Shown here: piece by piece, positions 26,792 to 34,900 of the stretch | Layout: every line of letters begins with the position of its first letter | How positions within the stretch are numbered: position 1 is the first letter of the stretch | Origin: UBA1141 sp963665155 | GTDB taxonomy: Bacteria > Chloroflexota > Dehalococcoidia > Lucifugimonadales > UBA3495 | NCBI GenBank assembly: GCA_963665155.2 | Contig: CAXXFI010000001.1 | Coordinates: 682,001-746,000 of the forward strand | Reading direction: 5' to 3' | Length of the DNA: 64,000 nt | Translations under genes and position numbers: made by a program | Notes under the pieces: model-generated | The model's input: the letters and a program-made list of their open reading frames with translations, nothing else | The model's database searches: none | Told to the model about the DNA's origin: nothing

Positions 26792-27058
26792 CTAACCCTG
26801 CCCGCCGTAATCTGGTCCGCCCAATTCCTCGGGGAATTGGGCCTCGGCATGATCCTTCGCAGGGGGGACTTGGTCGACCTCATCCTGCTCCGGCCCAGTC
26901 ATATCGCCGCTGGCCAAGTGGCTGGCCAGCAGGGTGAAGAGGCGGCGCAGCCGGTCTTCGGCGTCGGGAGCCGGACGGCATTCAATCCTGCCGATGCGCG
27001 GCTCCGGCCCGGCGTACCTGGGATTCTTCGGTTTGCGCTGCTTCTTGGTTCCTGACAA
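26792..27058 (-). CDS. Small charged protein of unknown function
   Basis: 88 residues, basic at the N-terminus (TKKQRKPKNPRY) and acidic at the C-terminus, with one probable amphipathic helix (AEDRLRRLFTLLASHLASG). I do not recognise it. Small proteins near large serine recombinases can act as directionality factors, but nothing in the sequence proves this. Confidence 0.4.
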   Translation of the reverse strand: MSGTKKQRKPKNPRYAGPEPRIGRIECRPAPDAEDRLRRLFTLLASHLASGDMTGPEQDEVDQVPPAKDHAEAQFPEELGGPDYGGQG

Positions 27059-27319
27059 ATCGCCGCTCCGTGGGGACCCTGGCGGGGCCCTTCGTCATAG
27101 AACGCCCGTTCCAAAACCAGTGTGGACGGCTGGAGCGCCGGTTGGAACCGCTTATAGGGTGGTTCACCCGTGAACCAGGGAATACCGGCCAGAAGGAAAC
27201 CCGCCGGGCACGGAGGGTGAACCGTACCGCGACGGCGGTGGCAACGGGAACGGAGGGGACGGCAAGAAGAGGATGGAGTATGAGCAGGGCGGGACGGGGC
27301 ATGGCCTTGCCTAACCCGC

Positions 27320-27465
27320 CTACTCCCGGTGTAGCGCCCTGGCCTTGGGCAGCAGGTGGGCCAGCCCCAGCTCTTCGGCCAGGTCCTGGAGGGCCAGCAG
27401 GTAGTGGGAGGTGGGTTGGACGCCCTGCAACCACCGCCGGATGGTCAGCGGGCTGGGCCTTCTGG
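27320..27465 (-). pseudogene. C-terminal fragment of an XRE/HTH-type protein
   Basis: A minus-strand frame ending at the TAG at 27320-27322 reads LTIRRWLQGVQ, then SHYLLALQDLAEELGLAHLL: the recognition helix and following helix of a phage-repressor-like HTH. It has no start of its own and follows directly on the broken VirB4-like frame, so it is the remnant of another gene joined by deletion. Confidence 0.5.
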
Positions 27466-28466
27466 GTAAGGTCCTTCAGCGTCTCAGCGTTGTCGGCGTG
27501 CAGCGTCACCGACAGGGAAGCGTGAAACAGCCGCTCCCTTCCCCGCTGCACCTCGTCCCTGAGCCTGGAAACGTCCTCCAGGGCGATCTCCGCCTCGGGC
27601 GACAGGCTGCGGCCCCGGTTCAGGGACAAAGATTGGGCCGACTCGAAACGGACCTTCTGCCATTCCAGGGTGCGGGCGGCCTGCTCCGACGGGATGGCGC
27701 CCAGGTGGACCGACAGGTCCATGGGCGCTCCGGCGGCCATCAGCCCCTGCAGGAAGCCCGGGGCCAGCAAGCGGGGCCACTTGCCCAGGTGCAAAGAACG
27801 GGTCAGGTGGGCTCCCACGCGGATATCGCGGCGGTTGATTTCAACTTCCAGCTCGGCGTCCTCGTCGCGCTCGTTGGGCGAGCCGCCCAGGGCCGAGGCC
27901 AAGAGCAGGAGCCGCAATGCCTGGCCCGTCAGGGTGAAGACCCCCAGGCCGGCGCGGGACAGCAGGCCGCGCAGCTCGTCGGCGCGGCTGTGCTCGCAGA
28001 TTGCGTAGAAGCGCCGGTCCAGGATTCCCTCGCGGCTCTCCAGGCCGGTCAAGAGCCGCCCCAGGGACTCCGCCGCCCCTCGTGTTTGGTCAGGCAGGTC
28101 GGAGGGTTGGGCCTCGGCCAGGGTGGCCCGCAGTTGTTGCAACACCGGCGGGTGCTGGCGCACCAGCAGTTGCACCGGGAAGTCCAGGGCGTTCAGCGCC
28201 CCGGCGAAAGCCCCCAGCTTGGGTTCGTCCAGCTCCAGCCCCATCACCTCCAGCACCGCCAGCTTCACCCCGTCCAGCCGCACCGGCCCGTCCTCTTCCA
28301 GGTGGGACAGCATGAAAAACAGGGACAACTGGGGCGGCGGCTTGGGTTCCGCCGCCGCCTGGTCAGTCTGTCCGATGTCTTCGTGTTGGTTGTCTTCGGA
28401 GCCGGCAGGATGGACAAGTCTGCCGGCTCCGGCCAGTTTCTTCAGGTTGGGTAGTGTCGCTTTCAT
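27455..28466 (-). pseudogene. VirB4/TraC-like transfer ATPase, N-terminal part only
   Basis: From the ATG at 28466 the frame gives about 340 residues resembling the N-terminal half of VirB4/TraC proteins: FPVQLLVRQHPP, LDRRFYAICEH, SRAGLGVFTLTG, a long helical FESAQSLSLNRGR region and FHASLSVTLHAD. The nucleotide-binding half with Walker motifs is absent. After about 27455 the frame continues as proline/arginine-rich sequence with no family character while an HTH fragment appears in another frame. The gene is therefore truncated by a deletion. Confidence 0.65.
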
Positions 28467-28487
28467 TTCTCGTACCTCCCTTTCGTT

Positions 28488-28829
28488 CTAAATACCCGGC
28501 ATCACTTCGAGGAGCTTGCTTTGCAGGAGCAGGGCGATGCCCTTGGCCAGGAGCACCACCACCAGGCCCACCACTGCCATCACGACGGCGTTCCTGGTCC
28601 GGCTCAGGCCATGCCCCTCGGCTCCCTCGGCCATCAGCACAAACCCCGCCCACACGATGCCGAAGAAGCAGAGGCCGACCCCCGCGTAGGCCATCCCGGT
28701 CAGCACCGTGTCGAAGGCGGCCAGCATTTCTGCCTTCGCGTCCTTCGGCGCGGCGGCGATGGACGCCAGGGCCGCGCCGGAGGACAGCAGGATGCTCGTG
28801 ATGCGCCCTACCACGGCCAGCTCCACCAA
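28488..28829 (-). CDS. Small membrane protein, VirB2/TrbC pilin-like
   Basis: 113 residues with hydrophobic segments near residues 8-28, 45-67 and 80-102 (YAGVGLCFFGIVWAGFVLM; AVVMAVVGLVVVLLAKGIALLL). This is the pattern of the VirB2-like or TrbC-like membrane subunit in Gram-positive-type secretion operons. The start is a TTG or GTG near 28829 that overlaps the end of the upstream gene by about 20 bases. Confidence 0.6.
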   Translation of the reverse strand: MVELAVVGRITSILLSSGAALASIAAAPKDAKAEMLAAFDTVLTGMAYAGVGLCFFGIVWAGFVLMAEGAEGHGLSRTRNAVVMAVVGLVVVLLAKGIALLLQSKLLEVMPGI

Positions 28830-30403
28830 CTGGAATCGCCCACCGGCGTCTGCTCCGCCGTTGGCGGCGGGGGCTTGGGCGGGGGAACGTAAAGGGCCCG
28901 GTAGGGGTCGTCAGCCGCCACGCCCAGGGCTGCGGCCAGGGGGATGGACTCGGCCCTGGTGCGGGTGGCCGGAGCGCGCTGCACCTCGACGGCCCGCACG
29001 TGCTCCGGGTGATAGACGTAGACCCGCACCGTCCTGCTCACCGATGACCCCTCTCCGCAGGACAGGCTCACCCGGCGGGTGTACACGTCGGTGCGGGCCG
29101 GGTGGTGGGTCGTCTGCAACATGGGCGGCAGGGGCACGTTCAGGGTTGCCGCCAGGTCCGCCGTGATTTCCAGGTTGTGGACCGCCTTCCGGTTGGGGAC
29201 GGCCAGGGTGAAGCGGGTCTCGCCGCCTTGGACGAAGGACGCGCTGGCGCGGTGGCTTCCGGCGACGACGTTGACCGTTCCGGTGATGCGGGTGACCGAG
29301 GCGTCCAGCAGGGCGGGCGCCGTCTGACTGAAGTGCCCGCCGTACACCGGCAGGGCCACCTCCTGCCTGGTCTCCGCGATGCACTCCGAGGCGACGACGC
29401 CGGAGATGCTGCCCGGCGTCCACTCCAGGGAGGTCAGCTCCAGGTCGCACAGCTCACCGTCGGCCTTGGGCAGGGGATATGGAAGCTGGTGGCTCTCCAG
29501 GGACACCGCCCCGGACCGGCCCAGGGTGTCCGCCCAGGAGAAGGTGAAGGAAGGGGACGGGCCGTTCAGGGTCAGGTTGAAGTTCTTGCTCTCCCCGGCC
29601 CGGAAGCTGGGATTGACCCCCATCCGCAGGGTCTTGCCCTCCCTGCCGCCGTAGACCCGCGCTTGAAGGTCCAGGTCTTGGGCGGCCCGCAAGGTGACGT
29701 TGGCGGTGTCGCCGGAGACTACGAGACGCTCCACGAAGATGCGGCGTCCCGGCACCGGCTCCGGCGGCACGAAGTAGATTTCGTCCAGCCGCCAGCCCGG
29801 GTCCTCGTCGTCGGGGTCGTCGGCCAGGGCGGTGGCGGGCAGCAGGACCACGGCCAGTACCAGCAGGGCGGCCACCGCCAGGAGGCGGCTCCACGGTCTC
29901 CTGCTGCTGTCGTTCTGTTTCGGCGCCTTCTGACTGCCCGTATCCTTCGGGCGGCGGCGCTTGCCGAACCGGCTGTGGGGCCGGAAGGGGGCACGCCCCT
30001 TGCGCCGCGCCGCCTTCGCCGCCTTGCCCACGCCGGATGCGGCCTTCTTGGCCAGCAGACGCAGCGGGTCGGGCTTCTTCTCCACCGGCATCGGTGGCTC
30101 GTTCAGCGCCAGTTGGGCCGGGGACCCGGCGTAGCGCCTGGCCCCCAGGTTGAACTTCAAGAGGTCGGCGGCTACCAGCGGCAGCCCCCGGCCTCCGATC
30201 TTCCCCACGGTCATGGCGACGCCCACGATGCCCAGCAGGACCGCCAGGCCCAGCCGGACTTGCGAGGGGCCGAAGGGGGCGTAGCGGTAGGCCCCGTAGG
30301 CCAGGGCGCAAACCGCCACCACCGCCACGATCTGGGGGAAGGTGAACCACAGCAGCACCTTGTCCTCGGCCTGCACGTGGGTGGGGACTTCATGCTCTCT
30401 CAT
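28808..30403 (-). CDS. PrgI/VirB3-like membrane protein fused to a large exported domain
   Basis: 531 residues. Residues 1-110 (HEVPTHVQAEDKVLLWFTFP, then two membrane segments) match the PrgI-like inner-membrane protein that precedes VirB4 in actinobacterial and firmicute transfer operons. A basic linker follows (residues 115-170), then a third hydrophobic segment (LLAVAALLVLAVVLLPATALA) like a signal anchor, and about 340 residues of beta-rich sequence with repeated strands (FNLTLNGPSPSFTFSW; TRFTLAVPNRK) and two or three cysteines. The C-terminus is Pro/Trp-rich. This length is several times that of a normal PrgI protein. The extracellular part could be an adhesin or surface collar. Confidence 0.7.
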   Translation of the reverse strand: MREHEVPTHVQAEDKVLLWFTFPQIVAVVAVCALAYGAYRYAPFGPSQVRLGLAVLLGIVGVAMTVGKIGGRGLPLVAADLLKFNLGARRYAGSPAQLALNEPPMPVEKKPDPLRLLAKKAASGVGKAAKAARRKGRAPFRPHSRFGKRRRPKDTGSQKAPKQNDSSRRPWSRLLAVAALLVLAVVLLPATALADDPDDEDPGWRLDEIYFVPPEPVPGRRIFVERLVVSGDTANVTLRAAQDLDLQARVYGGREGKTLRMGVNPSFRAGESKNFNLTLNGPSPSFTFSWADTLGRSGAVSLESHQLPYPLPKADGELCDLELTSLEWTPGSISGVVASECIAETRQEVALPVYGGHFSQTAPALLDASVTRITGTVNVVAGSHRASASFVQGGETRFTLAVPNRKAVHNLEITADLAATLNVPLPPMLQTTHHPARTDVYTRRVSLSCGEGSSVSRTVRVYVYHPEHVRAVEVQRAPATRTRAESIPLAAALGVAADDPYRALYVPPPKPPPPTAEQTPVGDSSWWSWPW

Positions 30404-30416
30404 TCCATCCCTCCTT

Positions 30417-30689
30417 CTAGCTGTCGGTGGGGTCGGGCACGGTGGGGTCCACCGGATTGCCGACCACGGCGTTCATCACCAGCTCGACCACGCCGTAGGC
30501 CACCAGGGCCAGCACGATTCCGGCGAGGGCGGTCATCATGGCCGCCTTGCCCCGCTCCATCTGGTTGGGCGCGCCGGAGGCGGTGAGGTAGAGGTAGGCG
30601 CCGTAGATGAAGTAGCCCACGCCGACGACGCCCACGAGGCCCAGCAGGATGCCCACCAGGTTGGAAATTGTCTGGGTCAGGTTTTCCAT
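30417..30689 (-). CDS. VirB2-like pilin/small membrane protein
   Basis: 90 residues from the ATG at 30689, chosen because AAGGAGAAA lies about eight bases upstream. It has two hydrophobic helices (LVGILLGLVGVVGVGYFIYGAYLYLT and ALAGIVLALVAYGVVELVM, given here for their extent) separated by a short charged loop (GAPNQMERGK), which is the standard VirB2/TrbC pilin topology. It starts the group of transfer genes to its left and follows the VirB6-like gene. Confidence 0.75.
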   Translation of the reverse strand: MENLTQTISNLVGILLGLVGVVGVGYFIYGAYLYLTASGAPNQMERGKAAMMTALAGIVLALVAYGVVELVMNAVVGNPVDPTVPDPTDS

Positions 30690-30826
30690 AGGGTTTTTCT
30701 CCTTGAAATTGATTTGGTTGGTCATCCGTTTGCGGGTCTGTCCCCTTTCGCTACTGGCACATCGCTGCACCTCCTCCGTTGTTGGGTGGGCGCGGAGGGA
30801 GTCCGCACCCGTCGTTTTCGCATTGG

Positions 30827-31806
30827 CTACGGTCCCTGGCTCCGGGGCGTGGCGTTCTGGGCCGCCGGGTTGGCCGTGTTGGCGGCGGTGTTGGTTACTG
30901 CGGCGGCGGCCGTCGCCGCCGCTATCCCCGGCGGGCCTCCGGCGGCCCCGCCGGCAATCAGCCCGATGGACCGGGCGGAGCGCACCATCGAGCCCGGCAG
31001 GGACATGCCGAAGTAGAGGGTGTGCAGCCAGGCGTCGAAGGTCCCGTGGTTGCCCAGCATCGACGGCACCCGCCCTGCCAGGTACATGAAGGCGATGGCC
31101 ATCAGCAGCTTCCACACCAGGTCCTGCGACGGCTCGCCCTCGGCGATGGCGGCGAACTCCCCAAGAAAGCCGAAGCCCAGGGCCAGGGCGATGAGCTGCA
31201 CCGCCTGCTGGAACACCGTGGTCATGAACATCCGCAGCCAGTGACGGCCCCAGTTCGCGGTGTGGGGCAGAATCCACAGCCCCAGGGCGATGGGGGCCAG
31301 GGCCAGCAGGATGTCTATGAGGGCGAGGCGCAGGATCATCTGCACCAGCAGGTAGAGGACGAAGAAGCCGAAGACCAGGTAGAGCAGGGCGATGAACACC
31401 GCGAGGCCGGTGTTGGCGGTCTCCACCGCCGCCAAGAGCGCGAACAAGGGCGCCCGCAGCAGGTCGCCGGGGGTGAGGTGAAGGGAAACCGCGATGAAGC
31501 CGGAAACGGCGTGGGCCACGTCGATGACCAGGGCGCACCACCAGAGTGACGAGGCGGCGGCGGTGAGGCCCAGCACCAGAGTGACGAGGCGGCGGCGGTG
31601 AGGCCCAGCACCAGCCGGGGCACCATCTCCCGCCAGCCCGACTGGTGGCGGCCCAGGTGCTCCTGGACAATGAAGCTCAACCCCATCCAGCCCAGGATCA
31701 CCACCAGTGCGCCGGAGGTGATGGCCCAGACGGTCATCCAGGCCAGTTTGACGATGGGATGCAGGTAGGTCAGTTCGGGAGGGGTTCCGGTGAGGATGTC
31801 GCCCAT
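30827..31806 (-). pseudogene. VirB6/TrbL-like polytopic membrane protein broken by a 35-base duplication
   Basis: From the ATG at 31806 the first frame encodes LVVILGWMGLSFIVQEHLG and reaches VLGLTAAASSLW. The second frame repeats LTAAASSLW and continues with WCALVIDVAHAVSG, several membrane helices (VFIALLYLVFGFFVLYLLVQ; LLALAPIALGLWILP) and an Ala-rich tail. The shift is caused by a perfect 35-base tandem duplication at 31539-31608. Deleting one unit joins the frames into a protein of about 310 residues with five to six membrane segments, as expected for the VirB6/TrbL channel subunit. Confidence 0.75.
31539..31608. repeat. 35-base perfect tandem duplication (frame-breaking)
   Basis: Two adjacent identical units begin CACCAGAGTGACGAGGCGGC at 31539 and 31574, and a six-base partial third follows at 31609. 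35 is not a multiple of three, so the duplication shifts the VirB6/TrbL-like frame. Confidence 0.95.
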
Positions 31807-31810
31807 ATCC

Positions 31811-32434
31811 CTACCCCTCCCCGCACTCGGCGACTTCGGCCTGGGCCACCTGCTCCACCACGCCGCACAGGGTCCCGTGGACGCCCTGGACCACCCATCT
31901 GGCGCCGGCCCGCACCCAGCGGTCCGGGTCGAGAGCGCCCAACACCCGGTCCCACAGCCCATTGGGCCGGTGGACGGGAATCAGGGCGTGGAAGACGTGG
32001 TGGTGGTCGCCGCCAATTCGCGGGACGGCCAGCACCAGCAGGAAGCCCTGTTCGGGGTTAAGCTCGGGCTGCTCGTCCAGGACGGGGTACTCGAAGGTGT
32101 ACTCCCAGCCCTCGGAGAGCTGCTTCTCCCCGCCCTGCACCCGGTAGGTGTTGGTGACCCACTCACCGGTGTCGGGGTGGCGGATGGAGTAGTAGAGGAC
32201 GTCGGTCTGGCGGCTGAAGAGGGGGCGGGCTATAAAGCGCCCGTCGCCCTTGCGCTCGATGAAATCCTCGTCCTCGTTGACCAAGGACAGGCCGGGGGTC
32301 TGGGCCAGGGCGATCCCGCTTGAAGGAATCACCACCAGCGCGGCCAGGAGCAGCGCGGCCAGGAGCAGCGCGGTTGCTAGGGACAAGAGCCGCCTTGCCG
32401 ACCGGGGTTTCGATTTCAGCGCCAACTCGTTCAC
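31811..32434 (-). CDS. Exported protein of unknown function in the transfer-like operon
   Basis: 207 residues with a clear Sec signal: basic start (KSKPRSARR), a long hydrophobic core (LLSLATALLLAALLLAALVV) and a probable AxA cleavage near residue 44 (GIALAQ). The mature part has alternating beta-type sequence (DVLYYSIRHPDTGEWVTNTYR). I do not recognise the family. It is the first gene of the minus-strand operon and is four bases from the VirB6-like start, so it is probably an envelope component of the same apparatus. Confidence 0.65.
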   Translation of the reverse strand: MNELALKSKPRSARRLLSLATALLLAALLLAALVVIPSSGIALAQTPGLSLVNEDEDFIERKGDGRFIARPLFSRQTDVLYYSIRHPDTGEWVTNTYRVQGGEKQLSEGWEYTFEYPVLDEQPELNPEQGFLLVLAVPRIGGDHHHVFHALIPVHRPNGLWDRVLGALDPDRWVRAGARWVVQGVHGTLCGVVEQVAQAEVAECGEG

Positions 32435-32950
32435 CTCCCTGCGGTTTGCTGCGGTTCACCGGACCGCGGCAGTCGCAAAAAAGTGTGAACAAATCAAACG
32501 AGAAAAAAGACCCCTCATAGCTCTGCGCAAGGCTGCGGGGCGTTACGGGCCGTCCCCTCATAGGGCTGCGCAGGGATGCGGGGCGCTACAGGCTCTCTTT
32601 TTTCGGCCCCTTCCACGCAGTATCGGGGGTGTACAGGAGTTTGAGTTTTGTAACTGAGCGGCCAGAGTCGTGATTTCGTAGCTGGAACAGGGGTAAATCA
32701 CCCCCCTACAGGACGTAAACAGTGAACACTTTTAGAAAGGGTGCGTTCCGGACCGCAATGACATCGCCAAACGTGGGGAATGACATCGGCGGGACCGTGG
32801 GAGCGGCGTCTCAATGACATTTGGCCCCGGAAAAGGCGATTGAAGTGGGGGTGCGCTACGGCCCCCAAGAACGTGGCCGGAGACCTGGGGAAAGGCCGGA
32901 CAGTGGTTGACCGGAGGCTCAGGCGGAGTGTTGGGAAGGAGAAAAGAGCC
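32435..32950. other. Divergent regulatory region of the integrative element
   Basis: This 516-base gap lies between the minus-strand transfer-like operon and the plus-strand HTH/coiled-coil gene and should contain both promoters. It holds two direct repeats (separate entry) and a 180-base stretch (32604-32780) without recognisable features. A frame continuing upstream of 32951 lacks a better start. Confidence 0.45.
32511..32593. repeat. Two imperfect 40-base direct repeats
   Basis: The units at 32511-32550 and 32554-32593 share CCCCTCATAG, CTGCGCA, TGCGGGGCG and TAC-GGC, spaced 43 bases apart. They lie just upstream of the exported-protein gene and could be operator-like sites. No protein binding can be inferred. 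Confidence 0.75.
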
Positions 32951-33823
32951 ATGAAGACGACCGAACACGGCATCGAAGACAGCAGGGACGTGGAGAACGT
33001 CTATCACATGCGGCTGATGGCGCTGCTGAAAGAGCTGGTGCGGGACAAGGGATACAAGAGCGCGGCGCGGGTGCTGGAGCTAGACCAGCGGACGGTGGCC
33101 GAGAGCGCGAAGACGGGGCAGCTTTCACGGCGGGTGCGGCAGGCCCTGGAGCGGGCGTTGCAGGAGGGCGTCGGCTCGGCTGCGGCCCGGCAGCGGGAGC
33201 GCTACGAGAAGCTGGAGGAGCGGGTCGAGGCGCTGGAGGAGCGGGTCGAGGCGCTGGAGAAGCGCCAGGAGGCGTTGGGAAAGGGGCACGACGAGCTGGG
33301 CAAGGAGGTGCGGAGGCGAGTGGCCGCCGTCGAGGGCGAGGTTGCGGCCCTGCGGCGGGACGGCGCCCAGGGGACCAGGGCCGGTCATGCCGGCGCCGGT
33401 CCTGTCCAGGCGGAAGCAGACGGCTCAGAGAAGGCTGCGTCGGGCATGGGCAGAAAACCCCCGCCGAGGCCCAGGTTGCGGCGTGAGTACCCCGACCTCG
33501 TGACCCTTGAGCCTGCCGAGGACGACGAGGAGGTGTTCGGCGATGCGTGGCCGATGATCGTCGAGTGGCGTGAGCTGAAGGCCGCGCACCCCAACGAGGG
33601 AAAGGGCCTGGACTGGCTGCGCACCGAGGAGCGGTTCCTGGCGTTGGAGCTGGCCCTGCTCGAAGACCACGGCATGACGCTCCCCCCGGCTCGGTTTCCG
33701 CTGCGGGGCTTCGACCGCAACGGGCAGGTCAACTGGAGGCAGACGGCGCTCTACGACACGCGGAGAGCGCTGAGAAAGCGGGCCCTTCTGAACAGGCTTA
33801 GCTTCGGACTCCTGTGGCGGTAG
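32951..33823 (+). CDS. HTH-like and coiled-coil regulator of the element
   Basis: 290 residues from the ATG at 32951, supported by GGAAGGAG eight or so bases upstream. The N-terminus has a helix-turn-helix-like segment (GYKSAARVLELDQRTVAESA). Heptad repeats follow, including a duplicated EERVEAL/LEERVEALEKR stretch encoded by two near-identical 21-base units at 33215-33260. The C-terminal part (FGDAWPMIVEWRELKAAHP, WLRTEERFLALELALLEDHG) is helical and I do not recognise it. It is divergent from the transfer-like operon, which suggests that it regulates that operon. Confidence 0.65.
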   Translation: MKTTEHGIEDSRDVENVYHMRLMALLKELVRDKGYKSAARVLELDQRTVAESAKTGQLSRRVRQALERALQEGVGSAAARQRERYEKLEERVEALEERVEALEKRQEALGKGHDELGKEVRRRVAAVEGEVAALRRDGAQGTRAGHAGAGPVQAEADGSEKAASGMGRKPPPRPRLRREYPDLVTLEPAEDDEEVFGDAWPMIVEWRELKAAHPNEGKGLDWLRTEERFLALELALLEDHGMTLPPARFPLRGFDRNGQVNWRQTALYDTRRALRKRALLNRLSFGLLWR

Positions 33824-34741
33824 CCGGGCCGGGAGTACGACGGGTTGGTTGTTAAGTTTTGTGAACGATTTGGCAGCGGTTCTGGAAAGGGGCGCCGCAG
33901 GCCCTCTTTTGGGTGCGTGATCCCTGTTGCACGGGTACGACCGGAGGATGATTCGCTCTCCCCCGGTCTCCCACGAGGGTACTGCTGCTGAAGCGGAGTT
34001 GACGTTGGTCCTTCGCAGGCAGCGCGGATCGAACCGGCGGATTTGACGTAGCTCTCCGTCCTCGATCCAAGTCCGGCGGTTGGAGTTTGACGTTGGTCCT
34101 TCGCCCGCTGGACACCCGTCCGGCGAGTTGGAGTTGATCGCTTCATCCCGCTGGACATAAGTCTGGCGGTTGGGGTTGATCGCTCCTGCCGCTGGACACC
34201 AGGGACGGAGCGCGCCCTGTGCTTCGTCCTCACTTGGTCGGTCGGAGTGCGTCTGCTTGTTGCAGACAGGTCTTGCGCCCCGGCCGGCTCCTCATGCCCG
34301 CGGCGTGGCTGACTGACAGCTAGGCCGCAGCTTCGACATGCGCCGGTCTGCCGTTCCGAGCAGGCTGGCCGCTTCACGTCTCGCAGCTTTCCCCACGGAC
34401 GGTATCCAATCTGGGTCGAGCTGCGTCTTTCTCCCATGCACCGGTCTGCCGATGCAAGCAGGCTGGTCGCTTGACGCCTCGCAGCTTCTCCCCAACTCGG
34501 ACGCTACGCACCCTGGGCCAAGCTGCGTCTTTCTCCAATGCGCTGGCCTGCGATGACGTCGTAGGACAGCCGCTCCCCTCATAGCAGTTCCCCCGGAGTC
34601 GATTCCCCGACGAATCACCCTGGGCCGAGCTGCGTCTTCTCTCACCCCCACTCCGTCTCTCGCGTCTGGCATCCGACCATCACCAACGACACCCGCCGCC
34701 ACGGATGCTCGGCACGGGTCAGCACCTGAAAGGAGGCGTCT
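33824..34741. other. Long non-coding region with degenerate repeat arrays
   Basis: About 920 bases between two regulator genes. Frames on both strands are Arg/Ser/Pro-rich without starts or family character, and I treat them as spurious. The region instead holds two sets of degenerate direct repeats, described separately. It could be a replication or transfer origin, or a structured RNA. Confidence 0.5.
33990..34640. repeat. Degenerate repeat arrays of about 45 and about 100 bases
   Basis: From 33990 to about 34210, four or five degenerate units share GGCGGTTGGAGTTGACGTTG-like and CCGCTGGACA blocks at spacings of 42-48 bases. From 34337 to about 34640, two to three units about 98-107 bases long share CCGGTCTGCCG, GCAGGCTGG, CTCGCAGCTT and GAGCTGCGTCTTTCTCC blocks. 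The boundaries are approximate. Confidence 0.7.
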
Positions 34742-34771
34742 ATGCACGTCAACGAGGTCCATCGCCGCTGA
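34742..34771 (+). CDS. Possible 9-residue leader peptide
   Basis: ATG at 34742 follows a near-perfect ribosome site (AAAGGAGG, 34729-34736) and encodes MHVNEVHRR before TGA. It lies about 130 bases upstream of the four-HTH regulator gene. The strong site argues for translation, but a nine-residue frame could be chance. Confidence 0.3.
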   Translation: MHVNEVHRR

Positions 34772-34900
34772 CGGCGGGGCCTCCGGGTCTCACAACACAT
34801 CCCCATTCACAAGGGTCGTCTCCACACACGGAGGCGGCCCTTCTTCTTTGCCCGCAAGCGGGCGCAGGCCAAAGGCAACACAACACAAAAGGAGGTCGTG

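Noticed and set aside
29102..30586. 494-codon plus-strand frame over the PrgI-like gene
   Set aside because: Low-complexity Gly/Arg/Pro antisense reading; the minus-strand protein has clear membrane segments.
32780..32950. Upstream extension of the HTH/coiled-coil protein
   Set aside because: The strong ribosome site at 32951 and lack of domain character upstream favour the shorter form.
33751..34437. 228-codon minus-strand frame in the repeat region
   Set aside because: Arg/Ser/Thr-rich peptide that merely reflects the DNA repeats; no start signal or known motif.
33990..34640. Degenerate repeats considered as a CRISPR array
   Set aside because: Repeat units vary too much and spacing sequence is itself repetitive; no leader or cas genes.
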